Shown: positions 30,213 to 36,992 of the stretch, in pieces
How the letters are laid out: each line of letters starts with the position of its first letter
How positions within the stretch are numbered: the first letter of the stretch is position 1
Assembly: GCA_905234775.1 (NCBI GenBank)
Contig: CAJOJC010000004.1
Location: 1 to 36,992 of the forward strand
From: an uncultured Bacteroidales bacterium
GTDB lineage: Bacteria > Bacteroidota > Bacteroidia > Bacteroidales > UBA932
Length of the DNA stretch: 36,992 bases
Direction: 5' to 3'
Notes under the pieces: generated by a model
Told to the model about the DNA's origin: nothing
Databases searched by the model: none
Seen by the model: only the letters and a program-made list of their open reading frames with translations
Position numbers and translations under genes: made by a program

Positions 30213-31031
30213 CTATCGAGAGTTTCTAAGTAGGTTTCCAAATTCGGCGATGTCGCGGCAGACGAGGTCGGGTTTGGAGTCGGCAGGAGCGGCCTCGACA
30301 TCGGCGAGGGTCGACTCTCCGCTGAGGACAAGCACCCCGAGCGCGCCGGCGCCGCGAGCCATCGCGATATCGGTATACAGGCGGTCGCCTACCATCGCTA
30401 TCTGCGATGGCTCGAGCCCCAGCCGGCGCTCTATTCCCGCCAGCATCTCCGGATCGGGCTTACCGAGAACCTTATCCGGTTTCCGCCCTGTCGCATGCTC
30501 AATACACTTGCAGATAGACCCGCAATCGACCAGCACCGTAGGCTGATCCGTAGGACACACCCTGTCCGGATTGGTTGCCAGATAAGGCAGTCCCTGCTTA
30601 ACCCACCACGCAGCACGGCATAGCCTCGAATACTGCAAAGTCATATCAAAGGCCGCCACCACAATATCCGGCACATCATCCGGCGAATCGGCGCACGAAA
30701 CGAACCCGGCCTCCTCAAACTGCGAAATCATCGACGGAGTTCCCAGCAGAAACAGCCTTCGCGCCGACGGATACTCCGCTTTGATATAATCTATCATCGC
30801 AATAGTCGTCGTATACATCTGCTCTTCCGTGCAGGGAATCTCCATCTTCCGCAGTTTCGCCAGATAATCCGAGAGCGACTTCGACGGGTTGTTCGTCAAA
30901 AACGAATACGTAATCCCCATCTCCGTCAACCCTGCCAAAAAATCCAGCGTAAACGGAAATCTCGTGTTGCTCAAATAGATCGTTCCATCCATATCGAGCG
31001 CCACGTGCTTTATTCTCGATAGGTCTACCAC
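30213..31031 (-). CDS. HAD-IIA family phosphatase (NagD-like)
   Basis: 272 aa. Motif I is DMDGT (Asp13 nucleophile, Asp15 acid), motif II is LTNNPSKS, and motif III/IV are GKPDPEML and VGDRLYTDIAMA. The cap position matches HAD-IIA enzymes such as NagD, PNP- and glycolate-phosphatases, which act on small sugar or nucleotide phosphates. It starts at GTG 31031, overlapping the stop of the NagB-like/LmbE-like gene by 7 nt. Last gene of the amino-sugar operon, so a sugar-phosphate substrate is likely; the exact one is unknown. Confidence 0.88.
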   Translation of the reverse strand: MVDLSRIKHVALDMDGTIYLSNTRFPFTLDFLAGLTEMGITYSFLTNNPSKSLSDYLAKLRKMEIPCTEEQMYTTTIAMIDYIKAEYPSARRLFLLGTPSMISQFEEAGFVSCADSPDDVPDIVVAAFDMTLQYSRLCRAAWWVKQGLPYLATNPDRVCPTDQPTVLVDCGSICKCIEHATGRKPDKVLGKPDPEMLAGIERRLGLEPSQIAMVGDRLYTDIAMARGAGALGVLVLSGESTLADVEAAPADSKPDLVCRDIAEFGNLLRNSR

Positions 31032-32956
31032 AGTTTCAGGAAGACCTCGATAGCCTGATACTCGGCCATACCGAGGGCGTCGTAGTGTTTAGCGGTGCCT
31101 TCGGTACGCTCTTCAGCGCGCTGCCAGAACTCGCGAGGATCGTCGCCCGGGAACGGAACGATATCCTTCTGCGAGAGGTGATGGTAGATAGAATGCCTCT
31201 TCTCCACGACCTCGTCCGGACTCAGCGGAACGGCCATATCTACTCGGCCGAGCTCCCACTCCATCCATGCTCCACGATAGAGCCAGACATGGGAACCGGC
31301 GATCCATTTGACGCCATCTTCCTTAAGCTGCTCCATCGCCTCGAGCGCACACTCCGTACAGACGCGGTGTGTTCCGTGAGGGTCGGCAAGGTCGCCGGCC
31401 ATGAACACCATATCCGGCTTCAGCTCGTTGAGGAGGTTCTTGATGATATCAACATCGGCCTGCGAGCGCGGGAGCTTCTTGATGCCGCCGGACTCGTAGA
31501 ACGGGAGGTTGAGGAAGTGGGCATGGGAATAGTCCAGACCGAAGGAATGGACAGCGCCCTTGGCCTCAGAGCGACGGATGGCCGCCTTGATATCGAGCAG
31601 CGCTCGCGGTTCGGGCTCGCCGGGGACCTTCGAGGCCACGAGTTTCTGAACCTCGTCTACACGATCGCCGAAGCCCAGTTCGCGGGCTGCGTCCATATGC
31701 TGGATAACGACATCGTCGTGGACCGCTACGTTGCCCGAGGTCTCGTATGCGACGTGGACGTTGTGGCCCTGATGAGCCAGACGGATGAAGGTACCGCCCA
31801 TCGAGATGACGTCATCGTCCGGGTGCGGCGAGAAGATAAGAACGGTCTTCGGGAAGGGCTTCGAAGCCACGGGACGGGTTGAATCGTCTGCGTTGGGCTT
31901 GCCGCCCGGCCAGCCGGAGATAGTGTGCTGAAGGTCGTTGAAGACCTTGATGTTGATATCGGAATAAGGTCCGTACTGCTCTACGAGCTGTCCGAGGGAA
32001 TTCTGGAGATAATCCTGGAGGGAGAGCTTCAGAATAGGCTTGTGGACTGTGTCGCAAAGCCAGATAACTGCCTTACGGATAAACTTCGGAGTCCACTCGC
32101 AGGGGCCGATACACCAGGGAGCGACCATCCTGAGAAGGTTCGCGCCGGAGTTCTCGTCTACATAGAGCTTCACGTTGTCGTGCATCTGGAAGAACGAAGC
32201 CGGATAGTCGGGATCGATCTTCTTCTCTACTATCTTCTGAACCATCTCAGCTTTATCCTCACCCCAGGCCATCAGGATGACCTTGGAAGCGGACATCATG
32301 GTAGAGATTCCCATCGTGATAGCCTGCGAAGGAGTCTGGACGAGGTCACCGTTGAAATTGCGGGACTGACGCTTGCGGGACTGGTAAGGCAGAAGGACTA
32401 CGCGGGTACGGCTTCCGCGGTCTGTCCATGACTCGTTGAATCCTACCTGGCCTTGCTCGCCTACACCGATAACGAGGAGGTCGAGTCCGCGGGCTTTCTT
32501 GTCGAACTCTGCGCAGTACTCGGAGAGTTTATCCTCGGGAACTGTTCCGTCGGGGATATGGATATTCTCCTTCTTGATGTCGATGTGGTCGAGAAGCTCC
32601 GAGCGCAGACGATGGTTGCGGCTCTGAGCCTCGTCCGGAGAAACAGGATAGTACTCGTCTACCGAGAAGACCTCGACATTGGCAAATGAAACCTCGCCCT
32701 GGGTGCAGGCCCTCTGAAGGTCATTGTAAAGAGGGAGAGGAGAATTGCCCGTCGTAAGGCCAAGCTTGAAGAGAGGCTTCGCAGGTGTAGGCTTGAAGGC
32801 CTTGATAGCCGCTACCACCTCGTCCGCTACCATCTGGCTTGCTATATAGGGAGTATCAAGAATCTCAGTATAAATCCTTTCCTTGCTGTGGAGGATGTCT
32901 TTGGGGAGGCCTTTCTCGATTAGGCCGCCGTCTTTAGGAAGCGAAAAATGTTTCAT
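31025..32956 (-). CDS. NagB-like domain fused to PIG-L/LmbE-type deacetylase
   Basis: 643 aa. Residues about 30-280 align with glucosamine-6-phosphate deaminase: GLTTGNSPLPLY and Asp100-Glu-Tyr. However, the motif that is GIGEDGHIAFNE in the neighbouring NagB reads GVGEQGQVGFNE here, so the positions of catalytic Asp141 and His143 are Gln168 and Gln170; Glu175 is kept. Residues about 370-600 are a PIG-L/LmbE domain with PHPDDD (377-382) and His527-Gly-Thr-His530, the zinc-site pattern of N-acetylglucosaminyl de-N-acetylases. Such fusions occur in Bacteroides. I infer deacetylation of an amino sugar by the C-terminal half, with the NagB half as binding or regulatory domain. It starts 2 nt after the GDPD stop. 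Confidence 0.88.
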   Translation of the reverse strand: MKHFSLPKDGGLIEKGLPKDILHSKERIYTEILDTPYIASQMVADEVVAAIKAFKPTPAKPLFKLGLTTGNSPLPLYNDLQRACTQGEVSFANVEVFSVDEYYPVSPDEAQSRNHRLRSELLDHIDIKKENIHIPDGTVPEDKLSEYCAEFDKKARGLDLLVIGVGEQGQVGFNESWTDRGSRTRVVLLPYQSRKRQSRNFNGDLVQTPSQAITMGISTMMSASKVILMAWGEDKAEMVQKIVEKKIDPDYPASFFQMHDNVKLYVDENSGANLLRMVAPWCIGPCEWTPKFIRKAVIWLCDTVHKPILKLSLQDYLQNSLGQLVEQYGPYSDINIKVFNDLQHTISGWPGGKPNADDSTRPVASKPFPKTVLIFSPHPDDDVISMGGTFIRLAHQGHNVHVAYETSGNVAVHDDVVIQHMDAARELGFGDRVDEVQKLVASKVPGEPEPRALLDIKAAIRRSEAKGAVHSFGLDYSHAHFLNLPFYESGGIKKLPRSQADVDIIKNLLNELKPDMVFMAGDLADPHGTHRVCTECALEAMEQLKEDGVKWIAGSHVWLYRGAWMEWELGRVDMAVPLSPDEVVEKRHSIYHHLSQKDIVPFPGDDPREFWQRAEERTEGTAKHYDALGMAEYQAIEVFLKLW

Positions 32957-32958
32957 TA

Positions 32959-33768
32959 CTAAAAATTCTTACCAGCCTTGAGTTCTTTAACCTTCATTTC
33001 TTTGAGAAGCGCACGGCATTCCTCGGGACGGTTGGTAGTGATGTAATCCACTCCCATCTCGATCATCTTGCGCATATCCTCTTTCTTGTCTACAGTCCAG
33101 ACATTGACGCTCATGTCGTGGCTGCGGGCCTTTGTATACCAGTCTGCCTTCTGATACAGGGTACCGAAATAAGTATCAACTCCGTTGACTCCATTTGCGA
33201 AGACTACGTCCGGATCGGGATCAGAGCCGAGGTACTGAACGATGAATCCAGGACACTTCTGGGCGAAGAACATACACTCCCTCATAGAGAACGAGATGAA
33301 GATAACCTGCTTGGGATCAAAAAGGCCGGCCGCTTTTAGCGCAGCGATACTCTTGTCTACTGCCAGTTCTTCGAGTTCCTCCGGATGGAACTTTAGTTCG
33401 AAGACTACGCGGCACTTCTTGTTTTTCTTGAACTGCTTGAGATACTGGTCGAGCGTAGGGATCTTCTCTCCGTTGGGGAGACGGACGTCCTTAAACTCGG
33501 CTGCATCGTGCTCGATGAACTTCATTCCGGCAACCGCATCGTCGTGGAAGACCATCAGCTCGCCGTCTTTTGTCATATTGACGTCGAACTCGCTGCCCCA
33601 GAACTTGCCGGCCTGAGCGGCCTTAAGCGAAGCGATGGAGTTGTGGGAGTTCCCGCCTGCCTCACACTGCCAGTATCCGCGGTGTGCTACTATAGCGACC
33701 TGCCTCTTTTTAGCGGAAAGGGGCAATACACAAAGAAGCGCCATTGCGCAAATAAGTAACTTCTTCAT
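32959..33768 (-). CDS. Secreted glycerophosphodiester phosphodiesterase
   Basis: 269 aa with a cleavable signal peptide (Met-Lys-Lys, then a hydrophobic stretch ending Ser-Ala-Lys at about residue 20); no lipobox Cys. GDPD motifs are AHRG (28-31), Glu60/Asp62 in SEFDV, Phe-His-Asp-Asp, and FELKF. The usual PEN of HRG...PEN reads His-Asn-Ser here, as in many Bacteroidota homologues. It ends with VNVWTVDKKEDM and TTNRPEE, typical of the family, and closely parallels the C-terminal domain of the 13630 protein. Product is likely glycerol-3-phosphate from a glycerophosphodiester in the periplasm. It sits 5 nt after nagB. Confidence 0.88.
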   Translation of the reverse strand: MKKLLICAMALLCVLPLSAKKRQVAIVAHRGYWQCEAGGNSHNSIASLKAAQAGKFWGSEFDVNMTKDGELMVFHDDAVAGMKFIEHDAAEFKDVRLPNGEKIPTLDQYLKQFKKNKKCRVVFELKFHPEELEELAVDKSIAALKAAGLFDPKQVIFISFSMRECMFFAQKCPGFIVQYLGSDPDPDVVFANGVNGVDTYFGTLYQKADWYTKARSHDMSVNVWTVDKKEDMRKMIEMGVDYITTNRPEECRALLKEMKVKELKAGKNF

Positions 33769-33773
33769 AGCTA

Positions 33774-34568
33774 TTAGAGTTTTTCTGCTGCTTCGACAGC
33801 CTTGAAATATTTATAAGAATTGACTTTAAGTTCACCTACTGAAGCCTCGTCGGCCACGATGATGCCGTTTTCGTGGGTCTGAAGGGCAGAAACAGTACAC
33901 ATGTGGCTGTAAGGTCCCTCGACCGCATCCTTGATGGCGCGGGCCTTCTTAGGGCCGAAGGCCAGGATGACGACCTCGCGGGCGCCGGTAACGGTAGCAA
34001 CACCTACCGAAAGAGCCTGCTTGGGGACGAGATTCATATCTCCGCCGAAGAAGCGGCTGTTTACGATTCTCGTGTCTTCTGTAAGGGTCACGACGCGGGT
34101 GTGGCTCGAAAGCGGGGAGAAAGGCTCGTTGAAGGCGATGTGGCCGTCTTCGCCGATACCTCCGAGGAAGAGATCGAATCCGCCTGCCGCGGCGATCGCC
34201 TTCTCATAGGCCTCACACTCTGCGTCAAGATCCGGAGCGTTGCCGTTCAGGATATGGATATTCTGAGCGGGTTCGTCGATCTGGTCGAACAGATACTTGT
34301 GCATGAAGGAATGGTAGCTCTCGGGGTGGTTCTCGGGAAGACCTACATACTCGTCCATATTGAACGAGATAACGTTCTTGAAGGAAACCTCTCCGGCCTT
34401 GACCATCCTGATGAGTTCGGCATAGGTCTCGATCGGGGTTGAACCAGTACAAAGTCCGATTACGAAAGGCTCGTCTGTACGCGCTTTCTTCTCGTTGATC
34501 TTTGCTGCGATGTGGTGGGCTGCCCAGAGGGAGCCCTCCTTGCTTGAAGCTTTGATAATGACTTTCAT
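33774..34568 (-). CDS. nagB: Glucosamine-6-phosphate deaminase
   Basis: 264 aa, colinear with E. coli NagB. Asp72 in MDEY, and Asp141, His143, Glu148 in GIGEDGHIAFNE, are all present at the same numbers. It converts glucosamine-6-phosphate to fructose-6-phosphate and ammonia, moving amino sugar into glycolysis. It lies 8 nt after the phosphoesterase-glycosidase fusion and 5 nt before the GDPD, so the operon couples extracellular breakdown to amino-sugar use. Confidence 0.96.
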   Translation of the reverse strand: MKVIIKASSKEGSLWAAHHIAAKINEKKARTDEPFVIGLCTGSTPIETYAELIRMVKAGEVSFKNVISFNMDEYVGLPENHPESYHSFMHKYLFDQIDEPAQNIHILNGNAPDLDAECEAYEKAIAAAGGFDLFLGGIGEDGHIAFNEPFSPLSSHTRVVTLTEDTRIVNSRFFGGDMNLVPKQALSVGVATVTGAREVVILAFGPKKARAIKDAVEGPYSHMCTVSALQTHENGIIVADEASVGELKVNSYKYFKAVEAAEKL

Positions 34569-34576
34569 AGAGCTAT

Positions 34577-36992
34577 TTATTGTTTATATGATAACCTTAA
34601 TGAGTGGACAAACGCCGTATCGGTGTCGATGTCCATATTGATAGTTTCGTCTATATACTTAAGTTCAAAAGAGTGTTCGCCGGAAGTAAGTTCGAGTTTG
34701 ATGCTGTTTGTCCAGCCCTCCTCGTTCCAGTCGTCACCCCTCTGAGGCATTACAACCGCCTCAACCCTCTTGCCGTCTACATACAGCGCACGGGTAGCGC
34801 ACTTCTGGAAGGTCGAAAGATCGCCGTTGCCGTTAGAGTAGCTGAAGTCCAGCCAATACGTTCCGGTAACGGGGGCGGCCAGAACCACCTTCAGCTGCGA
34901 ACCTCTCCTCTGGCCGAGGGACGCATCGCAGGCGATGGTAATATCCGTAAGCCCATATCGCAGCGGCTCGCTCATGAAGGAATGGATTCCTCCTATCGTG
35001 CTGGCGATGACTACATATTCACCGGCCTCGGTCAGCGCAAACGAATTGGAGGCCGTCTCCGACACCGCAACGCCGTCGAGAAGGACGGTATAGGATGCAG
35101 CGCCCTCAACCGGATCCCATCTCAAGGTATTGCCTTCGATCCTGGTGCGCGGGTAATCGATGTCGAACTGCACCGGCAAGACAGTAACCTTGTCGGGCGC
35201 AGCGTAGTAATCGCTCTTCATCGATATTTCTACGGAATGGGCGCCCTTGAGGGTGTTGGGGACGAACGGTTCTGCCGGCTCGCCGTCGAGCTTGAAACTC
35301 TCGATTATCGAGCCCTCGCCGATTACCCTGACATCGAGCGTCATATCGCGGTATTCAAGTCCACGGATGATTCGGGAGCCTTCGAGCGAAGCGGGCACGA
35401 CGGGGGCGAACCTGATTCCGCCCGGCTCGTAATTCATTCCGAGCAGGGCGCCGCGGGTGAGCCCGATATAGCCCGCGATGCTCCACAGCTGACGCGGGGA
35501 GTCCATCGCAGTACGGGTGCTGCCGTCCGTGGCCACTAAATTCTCCATGTGGGAGCCGAAGACCGCGGCCGCACGCGCGTTGGAACCGAGGGCGTGGAGC
35601 AGCGCGGAGCGGTTCCCCGCCTTGGCGGCCGCGAGCCCATAGAACGACGTGACGAAAGGCCATACGCCGTTGTTGTGGTACGGTGTTTCAATAGCCGAAA
35701 TCTGAGGCGAGAAGATGGTCGGCCCGTAAGGGGCAAGAGGCATCTTCTCGAGGATTGCGGCCGCCTGGCGCGCGTCTGCGATGTCCCAGAGGACGCAGAG
35801 GGCTTCGCCCAGCGTCTCGCTTCTGGGACTGAGCACGCGCGAACCGCGGCCGTAGATATACTGGGCGTAATAGCCCTTGTCTTCCATCCAGAAGTAGGCG
35901 TTGATTGCAGTTTTCAGCGCCTCAGCCTGGGCGGCATATTTCTTAGCGTCGCTTCTGTGGCTAAGTTTCTCTCCCATCTTCGCGAGAACATCGAGCGCGC
36001 GGTAGAAGACGGCGTTAGTCCCGAGACACTCGCTCTGGGCGATATCGGCCGGCTGCATCCACTTCGGATAGCTCTGCTCGCGCCAGTCGATAAACGACGA
36101 CTCGCCGCGATAGAGACCGGTCGCAGGGTTGAACGCAACTACACGGTCTGCCTCGAGGCTGCGGCGGATGATATGGTAGACCTGCCTGAGCCAGGCGTCG
36201 CTGCCCGTTTCGAGGTAGATTTCCCACGCTGCAGCGGCCCAAATCTCGCGGTCGGTCGAGCATGGCCACGACCCGCCGGTACCGGTATCCTGGATGATGC
36301 GGTTCTTCTTGTCTACCTTCCTAAGGAGGCAGGCCTTCATTCCCTCCGGGTCTACATGGGCAAGCGAAAGGATGGCGCTGTAGGACATGTCGCGAGTCCA
36401 GACGCCGCCCCAGTACTGGCCGGTGCGGTAGGTTCCATCCTTCTCCTTGTTCAGGGTCAGTTCGTGGATAGCCAGGTTGTAAAGGCTGGTTTCCAGACGG
36501 CTTGCGCCGGTATAGGTTCCGAATTCGGGATGGGCCTGGACCGGCTGGGCCTTAACATCTGACTGGCCTTCGACTACATTGTCTGAATTCCATGTATAGG
36601 CGTCTGTCTTGTAGATCTGACGGCTGTTGTTCCACTTGGAAACATTGCCGAAGCGGTCTGTAACAGTTATCTCGACGTAGGAATCAGGGCTGTCCGGTTT
36701 TGCGCAGAACATATGGACGGAATTTGCCTCGTCGAGGTACTTCCACTTGTATTCTTTCTCACGCCTGTCGCGGATGTCCTTCATAACAGAACGGTCGTGG
36801 CCGGTGTAGCGCTCCATCGCGCCGCGCGGCATTCCGTTTTCGCTCCACTCTACCCTCCACTTACTGTCGTAGTTCCAGACATTCGCAACAACGCAGTCGG
36901 GCTTCTCAGGATCTTCACCCACCCGGTATGCGCTGAACTGGCAGTCTTTCGGCTGACCCACCGGCTTGAAATACCACTTCAGGTCCTGTCCG
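34577..36992 (-). CDS. Calcineurin-like phosphoesterase (C-terminal part) fused to (alpha/alpha)6 glycoside hydrolase, partial
   Basis: The frame is open to the right edge; 804 residues are visible and the start is outside. The GTG at 36961 is internal. The first 110 or so residues (Val-Ala-Asn-Val-Trp-Asn-Tyr-Asp, Trp-Arg-Val-Glu-Trp-Ser-Glu-Asn-Gly, Met-Glu-Arg-Tyr-Thr, then HMFCAKP and VTDRFGNVSKW) match the C-terminal domain of Bacteroidota calcineurin-like phosphoesterases. Then comes a six-hairpin glycosidase domain of the GH63/MGH1 kind (TGQYWGGVWTRDMSYS, CSTDREIWAAAAWE, YHNNGVWPFVTSFYGLAAAK). A beta-domain, an Fn3-like domain and a CBM-like beta-sandwich end the protein. It heads the operon with nagB and GDPD. 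The N-terminal phosphoesterase core is inferred, not seen. Confidence 0.7.
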   Translation of the reverse strand, partial: GQDLKWYFKPVGQPKDCQFSAYRVGEDPEKPDCVVANVWNYDSKWRVEWSENGMPRGAMERYTGHDRSVMKDIRDRREKEYKWKYLDEANSVHMFCAKPDSPDSYVEITVTDRFGNVSKWNNSRQIYKTDAYTWNSDNVVEGQSDVKAQPVQAHPEFGTYTGASRLETSLYNLAIHELTLNKEKDGTYRTGQYWGGVWTRDMSYSAILSLAHVDPEGMKACLLRKVDKKNRIIQDTGTGGSWPCSTDREIWAAAAWEIYLETGSDAWLRQVYHIIRRSLEADRVVAFNPATGLYRGESSFIDWREQSYPKWMQPADIAQSECLGTNAVFYRALDVLAKMGEKLSHRSDAKKYAAQAEALKTAINAYFWMEDKGYYAQYIYGRGSRVLSPRSETLGEALCVLWDIADARQAAAILEKMPLAPYGPTIFSPQISAIETPYHNNGVWPFVTSFYGLAAAKAGNRSALLHALGSNARAAAVFGSHMENLVATDGSTRTAMDSPRQLWSIAGYIGLTRGALLGMNYEPGGIRFAPVVPASLEGSRIIRGLEYRDMTLDVRVIGEGSIIESFKLDGEPAEPFVPNTLKGAHSVEISMKSDYYAAPDKVTVLPVQFDIDYPRTRIEGNTLRWDPVEGAASYTVLLDGVAVSETASNSFALTEAGEYVVIASTIGGIHSFMSEPLRYGLTDITIACDASLGQRRGSQLKVVLAAPVTGTYWLDFSYSNGNGDLSTFQKCATRALYVDGKRVEAVVMPQRGDDWNEEGWTNSIKLELTSGEHSFELKYIDETINMDIDTDTAFVHSLRLSYKQ

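Noticed and set aside
35549..36562. 337-codon open frame antisense to the glycosidase fusion
   Set aside because: Same reason: it mirrors a real gene and shows no signal peptide, motif or ribosome-binding site.
1..36992. CRISPR array, insertion sequence or phage genes
   Set aside because: I saw no spaced direct repeats and no transposase, integrase or phage structural gene on either strand.

Overview
The window looks like Bacteroidota chromosome, most likely an uncultured gut-type Bacteroidales. The signs are a SusC/SusD pair, many lipoproteins with a lipobox Cys near residues 16-23, BACON domains, an M64 peptidase, almost no Shine-Dalgarno sequences, and promoters of the Bacteroides form (TTTG, 19-20 nt, TAnnTTTG). 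Base composition is moderately GC-rich but patchy. Genus-level placement is not supportable from the sequence alone.

Layout, left to right. (1) 1-160: the 3' end of a DUF2147-type gene. (2) 133-2913: sufBCD on the minus strand, with an unusually short SufD. (3) 2931-3061: a multi-arm palindromic element. (4) 3061-12424: a minus-strand polysaccharide-utilisation operon, SusC, SusD, two accessory lipoproteins, then two GHL10-type glycoside hydrolase lipoproteins. (5) 12510-17078: a divergent phosphodiester glycosidase lipoprotein, a glycerophosphodiesterase (GDPD) with LamG and TIG-like domains, and a DUF4832-like TIM-barrel lipoprotein. (6) 17075-20103: aroB and a fused aroD-aroA gene. (7) 20157-20315: tRNA-Leu(CAA) with its own promoter and hairpin. 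(8) 20322-29024: a small lipocalin-like lipoprotein, then the most unusual block. In transcription order that block is an 83-aa protein, a lipoprotein, a GHL10-TPR-TM-HTH fusion protein, a small TM-HTH protein and a 1432-aa BACON/LRR/M64 peptidase. (9) 29067-30035: aroC. (10) 30058-30200: a second palindromic element. (11) 30213-36992: a minus-strand operon of a metallophosphoesterase-glycosidase fusion, nagB, GDPD, a NagB-like/LmbE-like fusion and a HAD phosphatase.

How the parts may work together. The PUL and the right-hand operon both deal with amino sugars and phosphodiesters: an NAGPA-like phosphodiester glycosidase, two GDPDs, a phosphoesterase-glycosidase fusion and glucosamine-6-phosphate deaminase. 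A phosphodiester-containing glycan, such as a teichoic-acid-like polymer, is a reasonable but unproven substrate. Three of the four shikimate steps seen here (aroB, aroD, aroA) sit in one two-gene operon, with aroC 9 kb away.

Best candidate for an undescribed system: 21030-29079. A periplasmic GHL10 domain of the same subfamily as the two PUL enzymes is fused through TPRs and one membrane helix to a cytoplasmic LuxR-type HTH. Next to it lies a stripped-down TM-HTH protein with a nearly identical HTH. A near-consensus promoter with adjacent repeated TAGACAA/TTGTCTA sites sits between the two regulators and faces the peptidase gene. This reads as an enzyme domain recruited as a receptor in a one-piece transmembrane transcription factor.
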